A stretch of DNA of 64,000 nt from Aristolochia californica (lineage: Eukaryota > Streptophyta > Magnoliopsida > Piperales > Aristolochiaceae). This document shows positions 12,037 to 24,529 of this stretch, in pieces. The stretch is from NCBI GenBank assembly GCA_029961685.1, contig JARWKL010000004.1, positions 47,687,824 to 47,751,823 of the forward strand, given 5' to 3'. The notes below the pieces were generated by a model, which had not been told where the DNA came from, made no database searches, and worked only from the letters and a program-made list of their open reading frames with translations. Both the position numbers and the translations under genes were made by a program. Numbering within the stretch: position 1 is the first letter of the stretch; every line of letters begins with the position of its first letter.

Positions 12037-13836
12037 CTTCCTGTCTCTAGAAGGAGACTCTTGAATAATATTTCCTTGCAAGGTTCGGCCTTCCTTCACG
12101 GCTGGCTACGAGTGGTGAAGGTTAAGGTTATGGGAATGTGATAATGGCGGCTGAGAAAGGTAGAATTTCGAAGAGGAAGGAAATGGGAGTTTCTTGGTGA
12201 GACCGAACGGGAGTGACACGGGGCAGATGGATACGTGGGACGCCGCGACGGCAACAGAGATTGGGTTTCGCTCATTTCGACGTGTCTGCAAACGAAGAAA
12301 TGCAGACGCTCTGCAAGTGCTATCGTCACGTCTCTGTTGTCGTTCGGCTCTCTGCGTTGTCTTGTTATTCACGAGGAGCGGCGAGTAACGATCGAGACAA
12401 TAACGAAAAAACGGAAAAGTTGCCGCCAGGGGCCGAGAAGTTGGTTCGGGTAGATCATGTCACCAAAAGTAGGAACTTCGCGCCGTGCAGGCAGTACCTG
12501 GTGATTTTTTTCTCTAATGAAAATGAGCTACGTGGAAATATCCATCCCTCTCACACTCTATTAAAAAGGCGCCAATGTTTTTGTAAAATAATTTTTAAAT
12601 GGTTGATTTTTCAACTTCATCCCTATGAATCAATTTATTTCTCAGTCCTGGTCCCTATCCGAACCAGCCCACGGGGATCTTGTGCATTTATTCTGTACGT
12701 GACCACTACCGTAGTCTTACTAAACGAACTGTATTAGGCAAATTCATATTTAGCAATGAACGGAGGATACTCAGATAGGCAAATTCATATTTAGCAATGA
12801 AGTATCCTATTCATATTTAGATATGAATTTGCCTATCTGAATTTCACTTTTACTCACTCTTGACCCTCTGATTTTTTCTCCTCCCCTCTCGTCATGCACT
12901 AGTCCTTGTCTTTTCACCAGTCGGCCTCGCTCTGTCACTGCCGTCAACCTCACCCTTCGACGCCCTTCCTCTAGGCTGCCAAAAGAATCGTCGTCGATAT
13001 TCTTTATTTGTTATCTCAATTGCCCTTTTTTTTTCTTTGGTGTTTTTGTGGCATCCACATCAAGATCACTCGACATCAACGTGAAATGGACTCAACGGCA
13101 AGCCAAAGTCAAGACACTCCAAATTAAGTGGCAAATGGAAGACTTATAGGAAAAGTCAGTCTTGGGCGGTAGTGAGGAGGGTGGGGAAAACCGAATCCCG
13201 TCTGCGCATCCGCTTTCCTCTCCGGTAACGGTCAGGGCAAGTACCAGGAATGGATTCACTCATAAAAAAGGTATATTAACGTATCACATACAAAAACGGC
13301 AGAGTAAAAAAACCGCTGAAGGTGAATCTGATTTATTTAAAAAAATTGAAATATCTTTTAAATTCAACCTAATTAATTCAGTAGAAACTGAAAATTTCGG
13401 GTCCGACCATCTCTGCTGATCTGATCCGACGATTTTTTTTTTTTTTCTCTGCCGTGGAGGAAATGAAGGGCCCACTTCAACGTGGGCCAGGTTTTCGGAC
13501 GATGGAAAAGAAAATGGGAACTTAAAGCCAAAGAAAGAAGAGCCACTCGTTCGACCCTGGAAGCGTCTGAGCTCCATGACTCCACCAGGCCTCACTGCGG
13601 CGGAGAAAAACTGAGGAAGCACGCCACGAGTCTAACACACTCTCACTCTCGAAAGACAATTATTATTATTAGATTTTTTAGATTTTTTCTCCATTATCCT
13701 CTGAAAGATCTCACTGTGAGGACTCTACTACCAAGTTTCGTTTCCTTCTTCTTCTTTCTCTTCTTCATATGTCAATCTCAATGCGCCTCTGAGTTTCTCT
13801 TCCTTTAACCTCTCCTTTTCTAAGCTCTTTCTACTC
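12037..13836. other. Intergenic region upstream of BASS1
   Basis: This separates two divergent genes. It contains a small foldback element at 12771-12840 (listed separately) and pyrimidine-rich tracts just before the BASS1 start (13690-13830), probably its leader. Short ORFs here have no recognisable similarity. Confidence 0.5.
12771..12840. repeat. Foldback: 20 bp inverted repeat with overlapping direct repeat
   Basis: The arm at 12771-12790 (TCAGATAGGCAAATTCATAT) is the exact reverse complement of 12821-12840, with a loop of about 30 bp. The segment starting GGCAAATTCATATTTAGC also occurs just upstream at about 12737-12759 as a direct copy. This resembles the end or footprint of a MITE, but no target duplication was identified. 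Confidence 0.7.
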
Positions 13837-16531
13837 ATGGCCGCAATTCCGTGCGGCCCTTTTGTTGGAACCGCGCACCGTGATGCCGTTACTCACTCTC
13901 CCCATCTCTGCTTGTCGCGGACTTGGCTCTCTTTTGATGATAGGAGGAGACCCAGTTTAAAACTTAGAATGGTCCGTAATGAGCGTTTGGTATTTGCTTC
14001 TTCGTCATATATAGGCAAAGTAGGGATTGGTAAAGTGGGAGCCCAGAGGCGAGAAGGGAACATTTCGTTCCTTGGCTTCGGAGCAAACTCTGGTGCACAA
14101 AAGATGGATCCTTCGCAGATTCTGTCTGCTATGCTGCCATTCATCGTCGCTGCTACGGCAGTGGCAGCGCTTGTGAATCCCGCGACCTTCACCTGGTATG
14201 GTTAAGAAAAGCTCAGGTGCTTCAAATGACCTCTGTAGAACTATTCTTTTTGCGTTTTTTTCGCCTCTTGAATTCCATTTCATTTACACAGTTTGCCTTT
14301 CTTTTCCTTGTTGCCTTTGTCTAGATTGTTGTTTCCTTGCTAGTTTTGTTTTAAGAATTCAATAGCTTTTACAAGGTTCTTGCCTCTAATACCTTGAGTT
14401 TGTAACGAAATTAACAAATTTATCCTTCAACATTTTTAATTCTATTTTATGGACTGAATTGCAGCCAGAGATGAGAATCTTCTATTTAATAATTTGCTGG
14501 CTTGTCTAATAGGGTATCCAAAGACCACTATGCCCCTGCTCTTGGTGGCATTATGTTATCAGTGGGACTCCGGCTCTCCATGGATGATTTCAAACTTGCG
14601 TTCCTAAGGTGCTCCATCCCTGCAAATCATTGACTGCTCTAAATGAATTCAGATTTCACTTTCGTATCCATACCTTAGCAGAGTAGAATCTGGGCATACA
14701 TCTATACTGTTTTTTTGGCTTATTTTATGCAGACCCTTACCACTTTCCATTGGGTTTATGGCGCAATACGTGCTTAAACCAATTTTGGGCCTGTTCTTAG
14801 CAAGAGCTTTCGGTACACCGCCTCTGTTCTATGCTGGTTTCATCCTCACATGTTGTGTTTCCGGGGCCCAATTATCGAGTTATGGAAGTTTCTTAAGCAA
14901 AGGAGATGTGGCCTTGAGTATCCTACTTACTAGTTTGACAACAATATCTTCTGTACTGATCACCCCTCTTCTTACTGGTCTCTTGATAGGCTCAGTAGTT
15001 CCTGTTGATGCAATTGCAATGTCCAAGTCAATCTTGCAGGTAAACATGATCAAATCACTGATGTCTCTGGTGTTTCTAAGTTTCCTGAAGAGCGTACTTG
15101 GGTTTTGAATGAACAGTTCAGAAACTACTTTGGAAATCTGGAGTTTTTTTATAATCAAAATGAAGCTCTCTCAAACATTGTTTTAAGGGGAAGTTCTAGA
15201 GAATGTTGCCTTTTTTCTTAGATGTCTTATGATGCTTTGTAATACTGGTTTGGCGATTTTTGTCTGACATTGGTTTGAAATTTTCAAAAGAATGCTTTTT
15301 AATTAAAAATGAGAATCAAGGTTTCTAACATATATTTGGCAAATTTGGATTCAAGGGTGGGAGCTTGAGATGGTGTTAACAATGCTTGCTGATGTTGTTT
15401 CGTTGCAGGTGGTCTTTGTTCCTGTTACACTGGGGCTGGTTCTTAATACATATGCAAAACCAGTGGTGAATCTAATTCAGCCAGTTATGCCAATTGTTGC
15501 TATGATTTGCACCTCGTTGTGTATTGGGAGCCCCCTTGCTATTAATCGAAGCCAGATTTTATCTTCAGAGGGTCTACATTTACTTTTACCAATTTTGACA
15601 TTTCATGTCTTGGCATTTATTATTGGATATTGGGTGACAAAGGTTCCATTATGGAGGTGAGTTCTCTACTTTCTCTTTAAAGATTGTCTGCTCTCTGCTG
15701 TTTTGATCTTACTGACTGTGGAGCCACGGTTTCATTTTGATTTGTTGACCTGGCTTTGGGGAATAACATAACCTGTAAAGTTTGAGCTGGAAAAACTCTT
15801 TGACAATCACCATATATATCACCAAGGTGAAAAAGAGTTTTCTGGCTATGAATCTCTCAGTGCCACAATCTGCAGATCTGCTCTGTGGAATCAAGAGCTG
15901 GGTCATCGAGTTTTATTCCTTTTGGAACACCTCAAGCAATTGTTGATGGTAAAACTACCGGACACTCCCCCAAGGCGAACTTCTCCTGCACAAATTTTGG
16001 GGAGCCTTGATTTGCAGGGCCATATTACTCTTTTATTTCTATTTTTATTTATCAACTGTTATGACATTAGTACAGGGGCCTCATTTTCCTTTTTCAGTTT
16101 TGACTCCTCTGAAGAACAGATGTGATATGTTCTAAGTTTACCCAGAGCAAGTAGAGATTTCCACTGTTTTGATCTGCTTGTCCTAGCTTTTGGATATCAG
16201 TTTGCTGAATTTGTAGTTAAAGTTTACTGAATCATTCAGGATCAAACATTCTAGTGAAAAACCAACCATTCTAATGAAAACTTATGACAGGCAAGAGGAG
16301 GAAGTGTGTAGAACAATGTCCCTATGTACCGGTATGCAGAGCTCCACTCTAGCTGGACTCCTTGCGACACAGTTCCTTGGAAGCAGCCACGCCGTCCCAG
16401 CTGCCTGCTCTGTGGTTGCAATGGCTATCATGGGCCTCTATCTTGCAGCATTCTGGGGAAGTGGGGCACGAATCCGTGATGTAGCAATGCAGCTTTTCCC
16501 CCCAATCAGAGATGCTCGCATCAATGCCTGA
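13837..16531 (+). CDS. BASS1: Sodium/metabolite cotransporter BASS1, chloroplast
   Basis: Five exons: 13837-14195, 14513-14608, 14733-15039, 15409-15656 and 16291-16531, phases consistent, giving 416 aa. Residues 1 to about 90 are Ser/Arg-rich with few acidic residues, typical of a plastid transit peptide. From about residue 95 hydrophobic helices follow as in bile acid:sodium symporters (SBF): GGIMLSVGLRLSMDDF, GFILTCCVSGAQLSSY, SILLTSLTTISSVLITPLL, LNTYAKPVV, TMSLCTGMQSSTLAGLLA. The GAQLSS and CTGMQSS segments match the discontinuous core helices that bind sodium and substrate in this family. Similarity is closest to Arabidopsis BASS1; its substrate is poorly defined, whereas BASS2 carries pyruvate. 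The symbol rests on recalled sequence, and another BASS subtype is possible. No damage seen. Confidence 0.9.
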
Positions 16532-17374
16532 GAAAGATACACACATCATGTCAAGTTTCTGATTTTCTGGCTTTGACAAGGAAACTATATGTAAAGAAGG
16601 AAATAGGAGAAGAGACTATAGAATCATACATGACATAGTTGACAGTTTACTCACATTAAACGTTACGACACACGGAATGTAAGGGGGTGTATACAGAGAA
16701 GATTACTGTGATGAGGGCCGAAATGGGTGGGATATATCATATATATTGAAGTGTTTTGGTAGTTCAATTCCTTGTAGCATTTGTAATGATTTTATTATTC
16801 AAAGAGAAAAAAGAAAAATGTAAAAAGAGGAGGATCATCGCCTTCTGTTCTCTTTCTAATTCCTGCAGCTTTTCACGACTTGCTCTAATTTCGAATTTTG
16901 ATTTGTGTTGTAGTTTGCTACACAGGCGATTGTGGTCGTTGGCTGGCTATATTTCCCGCAAATGTCAACTATGGCAGTCTCGTAACTTACTTTTTAACTT
17001 TAAGTAATTAATCTCGGCTAACTCTAGAATTTCACATTCTAGAAGAGATTTCTGTTTTTCGATTTGACCTTATGATGACAATGAAAAGCCAAGTTTGATA
17101 GCAAAACGTATGAAATTGGAAATGTCCTCTTTTGACGGGGCATTCCGGTGAGTTCATGCAGAGAAATATTGGAATAGGATAGTTTTCTTTAGCGCCAAAA
17201 GTTTTTTCTCGGGGTTTCGATTTTCATGTGGCTTCCCGCAAAAGCTTGGCTTTTAATTTTGAAGTCGCCTCCACCCTTCGCTTCCCTCTATTTCCTTCTT
17301 CTACTATCGTTAGCTAAAACAACCAAAACCGAGGGTCCGGGAGATTGAAGATTCCAAGTTTGAAGCTATTTTTG
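16532..17374. other. Intergenic region between BASS1 and the KU70 pseudogene
   Basis: This contains the BASS1 3' UTR and the former KU70 promoter. No gene-like ORF or repeat was seen. Confidence 0.4.
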
Positions 17375-18962
17375 ATGGATTATGATTTAGAAGATCTCTT
17401 TCGGGATGATGAGGAATACAGCACGAATTCTACCAGGTCCGATGCTTTTTCCCTTTAGATTTATTCTGTTAATGCCGTGAGACGGGAGTCCTGAGTTCCG
17501 CTTTTCTGACCGATGTCTGGTATCTGACTCGATTAGTTAAAAGATGCCATCAAAGAACTCGCAGTATACCTGATCGATGCATGACCGGAAATGTTTATAC
17601 CTGAAGCGAAAGTTCCCTTTTTGTGTGACTCGTATGTTTTTTAGCTCACTGGCTTTGCTGAATTAGCAGTGCTTACGTGGTTTTCGACTCAATTGCAGTT
17701 CAAATTAAGATATTGTTTTGGTCAATGGACTATATGCTGGCCGGCGGAACGGAGGGAACCCATTATCATCTTGTAGTTGATTCTGTAACACAGGCGTTGA
17801 GAACTCAAATAATCAACAGATCGTACGATGAAATTGCAATCATCTTCTTCAATACTGTAAGCTATTGATTATATTACTTACAAAGATTTGTATTGCCTCG
17901 GTTATAAAATCTTGCTATTTTTCCAAGACGTCTTATTATTTGCACTCGAGTAATCTTGAAGTAGTAGAAAAGTGAGACCAGCACACTGTAACTGTAAGTG
18001 ACATAAGAAATATAACGCTAAAGCTAAGTGACATGAGAAATATATTTTGAAGTTTTTACACAAAAAGATGAGAAAAAGTAAAGCATAATTACGCTATTTT
18101 CATGTGGATTGGCTTTTGGCTCAATGGTCATTGGTTTTAAGTCTCACAGAGTGTGGGGAACATAAACAATATTACTCCACTTCTTGTTTTATTTTGGAAG
18201 AACAAAGTTAACTAGAACAATAAGTTCAGATTTTAATTGTTTCTGTATGCTTCAATTGCACGTTTCTGTTGTATGATACAACATGTTGGGGCAATATAAG
18301 ATTGTGGAGAAATGATGTGCTTCCACTGCTATAGAGCATAAGTTACCTGATTTTTATAGTTTTAGTAACTTTTATCTCTTTTATTTGAGTTTCTTACACC
18401 TATTGATATACTGCACTTTATTGAAGGAAAATGGAAGGGAGGGCAATCCTTTTCTTGTGGCTCACTTCCTATAAAAGGAAAATGGAAGGGAGGGCAATCC
18501 TTTTCTTGTGGCTCACTTCCTATAATGTGTATGAGGTAGTTCTTAAATGGAGAGAGTCATATTCTCAAATGAACCCTACCTTGTGGCTTCATTGGAGATC
18601 TGTTTTTGTTATCATAGAAAATGACGGTACAAAGAACTAACTTTGTCAACTACTGGTTGGATTGATTTGACCATATAGGCATTTGTCATTTATTATTGCT
18701 ACATATGTTTTAACTCTTTTAGGTTTCTATTTGCTTTTCTATTTCTTGTTGTTGGATTTTTTTACAGCTGATCAAGTGTCATGATTAGCCGCATTTAAGA
18801 TGTTCTTTTCAGCAATTTTCTACCTTTTTATATATTTCTTTCTTAGAGGGGGAAGAAAAAATTGCAAGATTTGAATGGCGGATATGTCTTTGATGTGCCT
18901 GAGCGAGAACATCTGGATAGGCCCACTGCACCGCTGATTTAAAGAGTTTACTCATGTTGGAG
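17375..18962 (+). pseudogene. KU70: KU70 (XRCC6) pseudogene, 5' exons
   Basis: Three exon-like blocks: 17375-17436 (acidic MDYDLEDLFRDDEEY start), 17670-17856 and 18847-18962, each with plausible splice sites. Blocks two and three match the start of the Ku70 vWA-like domain: ALRTQIINRSYDEIAIIFFN then LQDLNGGYVFDVPEREHLDR. Two signs of decay are visible. The strand leading into helix 1, normally VDASPKMF, is garbled near 17680-17750. An extra T at about 18938 turns the expected LIKEF into LI followed by TAA. Ku70 pairs with Ku80 to bind DNA ends in non-homologous end joining and telomere maintenance. The middle exons do not follow; Copia debris does, and the 3' exons reappear at 24.5-25.7 kb. 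Confidence 0.85.
18424..18525. repeat. Two-copy tandem duplication, 51 bp unit
   Basis: 18424-18474 and 18475-18525 are essentially identical. They lie in the intron between the second and third KU70 pseudo-exons. The near-identity suggests a recent slippage or replication duplication. Confidence 0.9.
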
Positions 18963-19336
18963 GTAAGTCTTTGGAGTGATTTTGATTTTGATTTTGTTCT
19001 TGTCTTGTGGAAATTGAATGAAACTTGATGGGCCTGCACAGAAATAATTTTCTGCTGCAAGTATAACTGGTTTGATTTTTAATTCATATTTTTTTTTAAG
19101 GAGATCCATATACAGTTTATTTGCTTAAAATTTGCAATGTCCTTTCTGCTTTGAATGCTGATCTTTGTCTGATGTTAAAACTCTTTGGTTTGAGACTAGT
19201 ACCAGAAATATCATTAACGTGAAGCAACACCAAAAAATCCAAACAGACTATGTCTCAGCTTAGCTGATGTGAGTTAGTATGGACTACATTCCATTTGATC
19301 AGTTAGACAAGCTGATTTCAAGGGACTCAAGGATTG

Positions 19337-19632
19337 TGTAAAAAGGGAGAAATTGAGGAAGAAATAATGAAGAAAAGAGAGAATAGAGACGCACTCTTTG
19401 GAGGCTCAAAAAGTCGACCTCCTCTTCTTTATATTTTCACTTCAGTTATTGCAGGAGTATAATTACAGCATTGCCCCTCATATTCTCTCTATACATAACT
19501 TCATGTATACATATCAGATTTTAACCAAAATTGAACCATAGGTTCATAACATGATATATAACCTACTGCTGGCTCCTGATGTAAATACTAGACACTGAAA
19601 ATGACCAAAATACCTTTCAATATTTATTAACA
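19337..19632 (-). repeat. 3' LTR of Copia remnant A
   Basis: A block of 296 bp that starts TGTTAATAAA on the sense strand and ends TTTTTACA, giving the usual TG...CA termini. It abuts the purine tract of the element and is followed by KU70 intron DNA. No second copy for divergence dating is present in the window. Confidence 0.7.
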
Positions 19633-22600
19633 CTCCTCAAGTTGGATCGTATGTATCAAGAAGTCTCAACTTGTTGTAGAAATGTTCAAACACTTTTTTG
19701 CCCAAATATTAAGTGAAAACGTCACCAATCTGATCAATTGATTTAACATATGGGGTGACTACAACTTCACTCATAACTGTATCACAAATGAAGTGACAAT
19801 CCACCTCTACATGTTTTGTACTCTCATGAAATACTGGGTTGCTAGCATTGAAGTTGTAGCCTGATTATCACAGGCATGGTCATGGCCTCAACAGTAGTAA
19901 AACTCATCTCCAGCAATACTGATCTGACCCATATAAGTTCATTTGTTATATGAGTCGTTGCTTTGTATTCAGCTTCTACACTTGAATGTTTCTATTTTTT
20001 ACTCTTCCAGCTAACCAAGTTTCCACCAACAGATACATAGTAGCCAGAAGTTGATTTATTGTCCAGTTTTGACTTTGCACAATCTGCATTCGAGTATGCA
20101 TGAGTTGCATTAAACAACTCTTTTCCTGGTGCTCTCTTCAAGTATCGTAAATTCTTTGGGTTGTCTTCAAATGAATCTTAAAATGGCATTCCATGAACTG
20201 GCTAACCATATTGACCGCAAATAAAAAATCTAGGTGAGTGATAGTAGCATAAATGAGTATACCTACAAGTCTTCAATACACAATCTTGTCCCGAAGTTTT
20301 GGTCTATCATCTTCATGTAGGTTATGACCAATTTCCATAGGAGTTTCAATAGGTTTGCCCTTAATTGTCCATACTCATGGAGCATATTTGTCACATATTT
20401 CCTTTGAGTTAGTACAATTCCTATTTTACTCCTAGCAACCTTAATATCCAGAAAATACTTTAGAGACCCTAAATCTTTGGTTTGAAAATGTGTTGCAAGA
20501 TGAGTTTTTACCTCCTCAATTCCTTGTTTATCACACCCAGATAATATTATGTTGTCCACATTCACAAGAATTACCACAATTCTAGTATTTCTTCTCAGAA
20601 TAAAAAGGAATGATTGCAATGACTTCTGATAAAATCCAACCCCATGACTACCCTTCTGAATTTGTCAAACCATGCCCTAGGATTCTACTTAAGACCATAA
20701 ATAACTTTATTCAACCGACATACCTTCTTAGTCTTACCCTGGGCAACATAACTAGGAGGTTGCTCCATATAGACCTCTTCATCTAGGTCACCATATAAAA
20801 AAACATGTTTAATGTCCAACTGGAATAACGACCACCCTTGTGTAACTGCCATTGAGACAAGTATCTTAACAAAAGTCAACTGGGCTACAAGGGAGAAAAT
20901 CTCAAATACATCAACCTCATAAGTTTGGGTATATTCTTTACCCACTAGACGTGCTTTATACCATTCAATAGGTCCATTGGCATTATCTTTGACTATATAT
21001 ACCCAATGACAACCTACAACAGATGCACTGATAGGTAACTCACATAAAATCAAGTCCCTCTATCCAATAGAGAATCCATTTTTATGTCCATAGCTTGTTT
21101 CCACACTTGAGAGGACTAAGCTTCCTACATTGAAGAAAGAATAACACATGAAGACAATGACATGGCAAAAGATTTTAAGGCTCAAACAAGGATTGAAAAG
21201 AAACGTAATGACAAACGGGATACCGTGTACAAGTGCGGATACCTTTACGGACAGTAATAGGAAGATGAAGATTATTGATCTCAGGCACCTCATACGATGA
21301 AGGTAGTGATTCAGGTCTTGAGAGAGAAGAGTCTTTTGTGGTGTTGTTCCATACTTTTTGCGTTGATACACCTTTAAAGGTTTTGCCATTGAGGCCAATG
21401 ATAGAGAGATAGACACATCCTCCATGGGACTAGGAGCAACCAAGGGAGGAGAGCTAGATAAACTGAAATATGGTGTCTTTGAAAAATGTTTTTCTCGTAG
21501 ATGGACAAAAAAATTTATGTCCCTTCTGGGTTTGAGGATATCCCAAGAAGAGACATTTCACAACTGCATGTGATGATTTATCAGCTGTCGGCCCAAGTAA
21601 ATGTACAAAACCAAATACATGAGGACATAAGAGAAACAACTCAAATTCAGGTTTAAGAATGTGAAATGGAATTTTACGACCAAGTATTGATGAATGTATT
21701 ATGTTTATTAGAAAACAGGCAATAAGAATTGCATCACCTCAAAAAGATTTAGGAGATGCATGTGAAATAACAAGGTGCAAGCTACTTCAACCAAATGAAG
21801 ATTTTTTCTTTCAGTTACCCCATTTTGTTGTGAAGTATATACACAGTTAGATTGACCAATAATGCTTGTAGATTGACAAAAAGAGTGAAATTTATGGATC
21901 ATAAATTCAGGTCCATTGTTTGTATGCAAAATAGGAAGAGATGCACCGAATTGAGTCTTTATTTCATTATAAATTTTGAAATGCATTAAAAACTTTTGAT
22001 TTCTCCCACAGGAGGTACACCCAGGTACATCTACTAAAATCTTGAATGCATGACAGAAAATACGAACGACAAAAAGTACAGACCACATGACATGGTCCCC
22101 CTACATCAGAATAGATAATTTTGAAAAGACTATGACTAGAAGACTAGTTGGAAGGAAAGGATGTTTGCTGGTACTTTCCTAGTTGACAAGACTCGGTCTA
22201 GAAATGAGATGAAGAGTGTAATGCGGGAAATAACTATGATAGTTTTGCTGCAAACGGATGGCCGAGATGAAGGTGCTATCGGAAGGGTGTATCCTGAACA
22301 TGAAGCACATGTGTTGAATATGATGATGAACCCTCCATGTGATACAAACCATTTCTCTCAAGCCTTGAACCAATCATCTTCTTCGTCTGGAGGTCCTGAA
22401 ACACATAAGAGAAGATTTTGTAATTTGGGTAACCAAAAGAAGATTAACAGGAAATTTAGGAACCAACAAGACTGAGTCAAGACACAAAGAGGAAGTAGGT
22501 TTAACAGACTCTACTCCATTAACTTAGGAAGATGAGCCATCAACAAGTGTTACTTGTTTACATAGCGTGGAAGAATTAAGATTCAGAAACAGTGACTACA

Positions 22601-22750
22601 TACCTGACATATGTGATGATGCACCAAAGTCAATAACTGGATGCACATGTAAAACAAACTCACTTGATTTAGCTAGAGTAGTTGTAGCAGTGGAAGTGGA
22701 TTGAGGCACCATCAGATATTTATTGCATATTGATTGTGTTTAGATACAAT
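19337..22750 (-). mobile_element. Ty1/Copia retrotransposon remnant A (3' LTR, pol; gag end missing)
   Basis: On the minus strand, pol reads protease (active-site block VIDFGASSHMSG near 22606-22641), integrase core (about 21700-22160, including HTNNGPEFM and TSQQNGVTERKN), then RVT_2 reverse transcriptase (about 20260-21053, including WYKARLVGKEYTQ, QLDIKHVFLYGD and VNVDNIILSG). Order and motifs are Copia-type. The catalytic YVDD is changed to NVDN, and many stops and frame changes interrupt it. The 3' LTR is 19337-19632, preceded on the sense strand by a purine-rich CTTGAGGAG tract. No matching 5' LTR or primer-binding site is seen on the right, so the gag end is lost. The right boundary is approximate. 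Confidence 0.88.
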
Positions 22751-23008
22751 AATGGTTATGCTTCAAGAGACATTATTAGATATACTGGACTGTGAGTCTT
22801 TATCATAATCAAAGCTACTGGGCCTTTTTTTATGCACTATGGGAGAGTAAAATATAAACTTATAGTGGAATCTGCTATAGAGAACAGAAAAGGATAATGA
22901 CCATCTTGATTAAAGTTCATGATGAATAGGGTTGAATAAAATTAAATAAAGTATATACTAACTAATTCAAATCTAACACAGGAATTCATATGAGAGTCTG
23001 TGGCCAAT

Positions 23009-24420
23009 GTTAAAATATTAGTTCAAGGGCATTTAGGTCATTTCACCATCTCATAGTTCTCATTTGATTACAGCAAGCTAAAATCTTTGTCATGACTTTA
23101 AGTTTCAAGTTACACTTAATTCTGATATGTATTCAAGGGGCATAATTGTCCTTTTATGAGTAAATTGTTTAAAGGGGGAGCTCAATCTTTTTGGTCACCA
23201 ACACAATGCAGCCCCTCAAAGGTGCTTCCTGAACTCTTCTCCTCTCTATTTTTCTCCCTTTTTCTCTTCTATTCTTCCCACTTTTACAATTTTACATGGT
23301 ATCAAAACCATAGAAGCCAGTTCTGTGAAGTTCTTCTAAGAGTTTCTTGGATTTTCTTTATAGTTTTTCATCCCTCTGGAAAGGGCTTCAACGAGTTTCT
23401 CTATTGGTAGGGTAAAAATCAGTTTTTTCACTTCTTTTTCCTGCCATAGCCAATTTGGCTAATGGTCTCTACTACTAAATGAGCATTATCATACTTTACT
23501 GCCCGTATAAAGATTCTAAATTGGAATTCCTACCCCATTGATGCATGCGTCATCGTTATTGTGCCTGTGTCATCCTTGCTTGTCTGCATCAGCCCCATAA
23601 TTGATGTTTTAGGTTGATGTGTATAGGGTTTGATTGCTACTTTGGCTGCTGAAATTGCTTTTTGTTATTGTGAAGTGTGGTTGTGCCCTGTGTGGGGTCC
23701 ACTTACAGGCAATTGGGGAATCTGTGTTTATTGGAGTTTTGAGTTTACTTAATCATCTTGGATATATTGAAGTGCATCTCAAGCTACTGAATGGCTGAAT
23801 TTGGTAAGCATATTGCTGTAATTAAGCCCTATGAGAGCTCAAAGAGTAAAAACTCTCACTCTATTCTGATTACTTCCATAAAATTAAATGGTTCAAATTA
23901 TGTGAATTGGTTTTGTTCTGTTCTCATGTTCTTAAAGGCAAAAAGGAAGGCTTAATATCTTAAGGATGAACCCCCTAATCCCGTAACTAAAGATTGGGAG
24001 GCAGTGATGACTTGATTGGTCAACAACATGGAATCCCGTTTTAGTGGTCAGATATTGAGTTGTGGGACTACAAAAGAGATGTGGAATATACTGGCCTCAA
24101 TTCTGTCTCAGGAGCAATTTGTCAAGGATGTATGTATTGTATGTCTGATACTTTAATATACAGAGGGGTGACAGATCAGTCACTGATTATTTTACCGAAA
24201 TGAGGGATGTCTTGTAGGAAATCAGTACTTTTCATCCCTTTATTACGAATTTAAATGACTTTCATAAGAAAAAAAATCAGATTTAAGTAGTGAGATTTTT
24301 AGATGGTCTTAGCTCGGAATATGATGTCATACAAACACAACTATTAGCAAATGATGATGTGACTACACTTTATGAGGACATTCCATAAACTCAATTCTAT
24401 GAACCTGATTTATATTGTGG
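23009..24420 (+). mobile_element. Ty1/Copia retrotransposon remnant B (5' LTR, PBS, gag)
   Basis: The 5' LTR spans 23009-23296 (TGTTAAAATA...TTTTACA), directly followed by TGGTATCAAAACC, the usual Copia primer-binding site for initiator Met-tRNA with small changes. From about 23791 a damaged gag reads MAEFGKHIAVIKPYE, then ITSIKLNGSNYVNWF and NMESRFSGQILSC, as in UBN2-type Copia gag. Several in-frame stops are present. The element stops abruptly near 24420 without pol or 3' LTR. It faces opposite to remnant A, and its LTR differs in sequence, so these are two separate insertions. Confidence 0.82.
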
Positions 24421-24529
24421 GAGTGGAACTACTAATTTTGATATGCTATTTCTGTTTGTTGCTTTGTTGCTTTAAAGCAGGAGAAATGCCTCTTCTGGCA
24501 CCATTTTAGATTTTTCTATTTGCTGGTTC

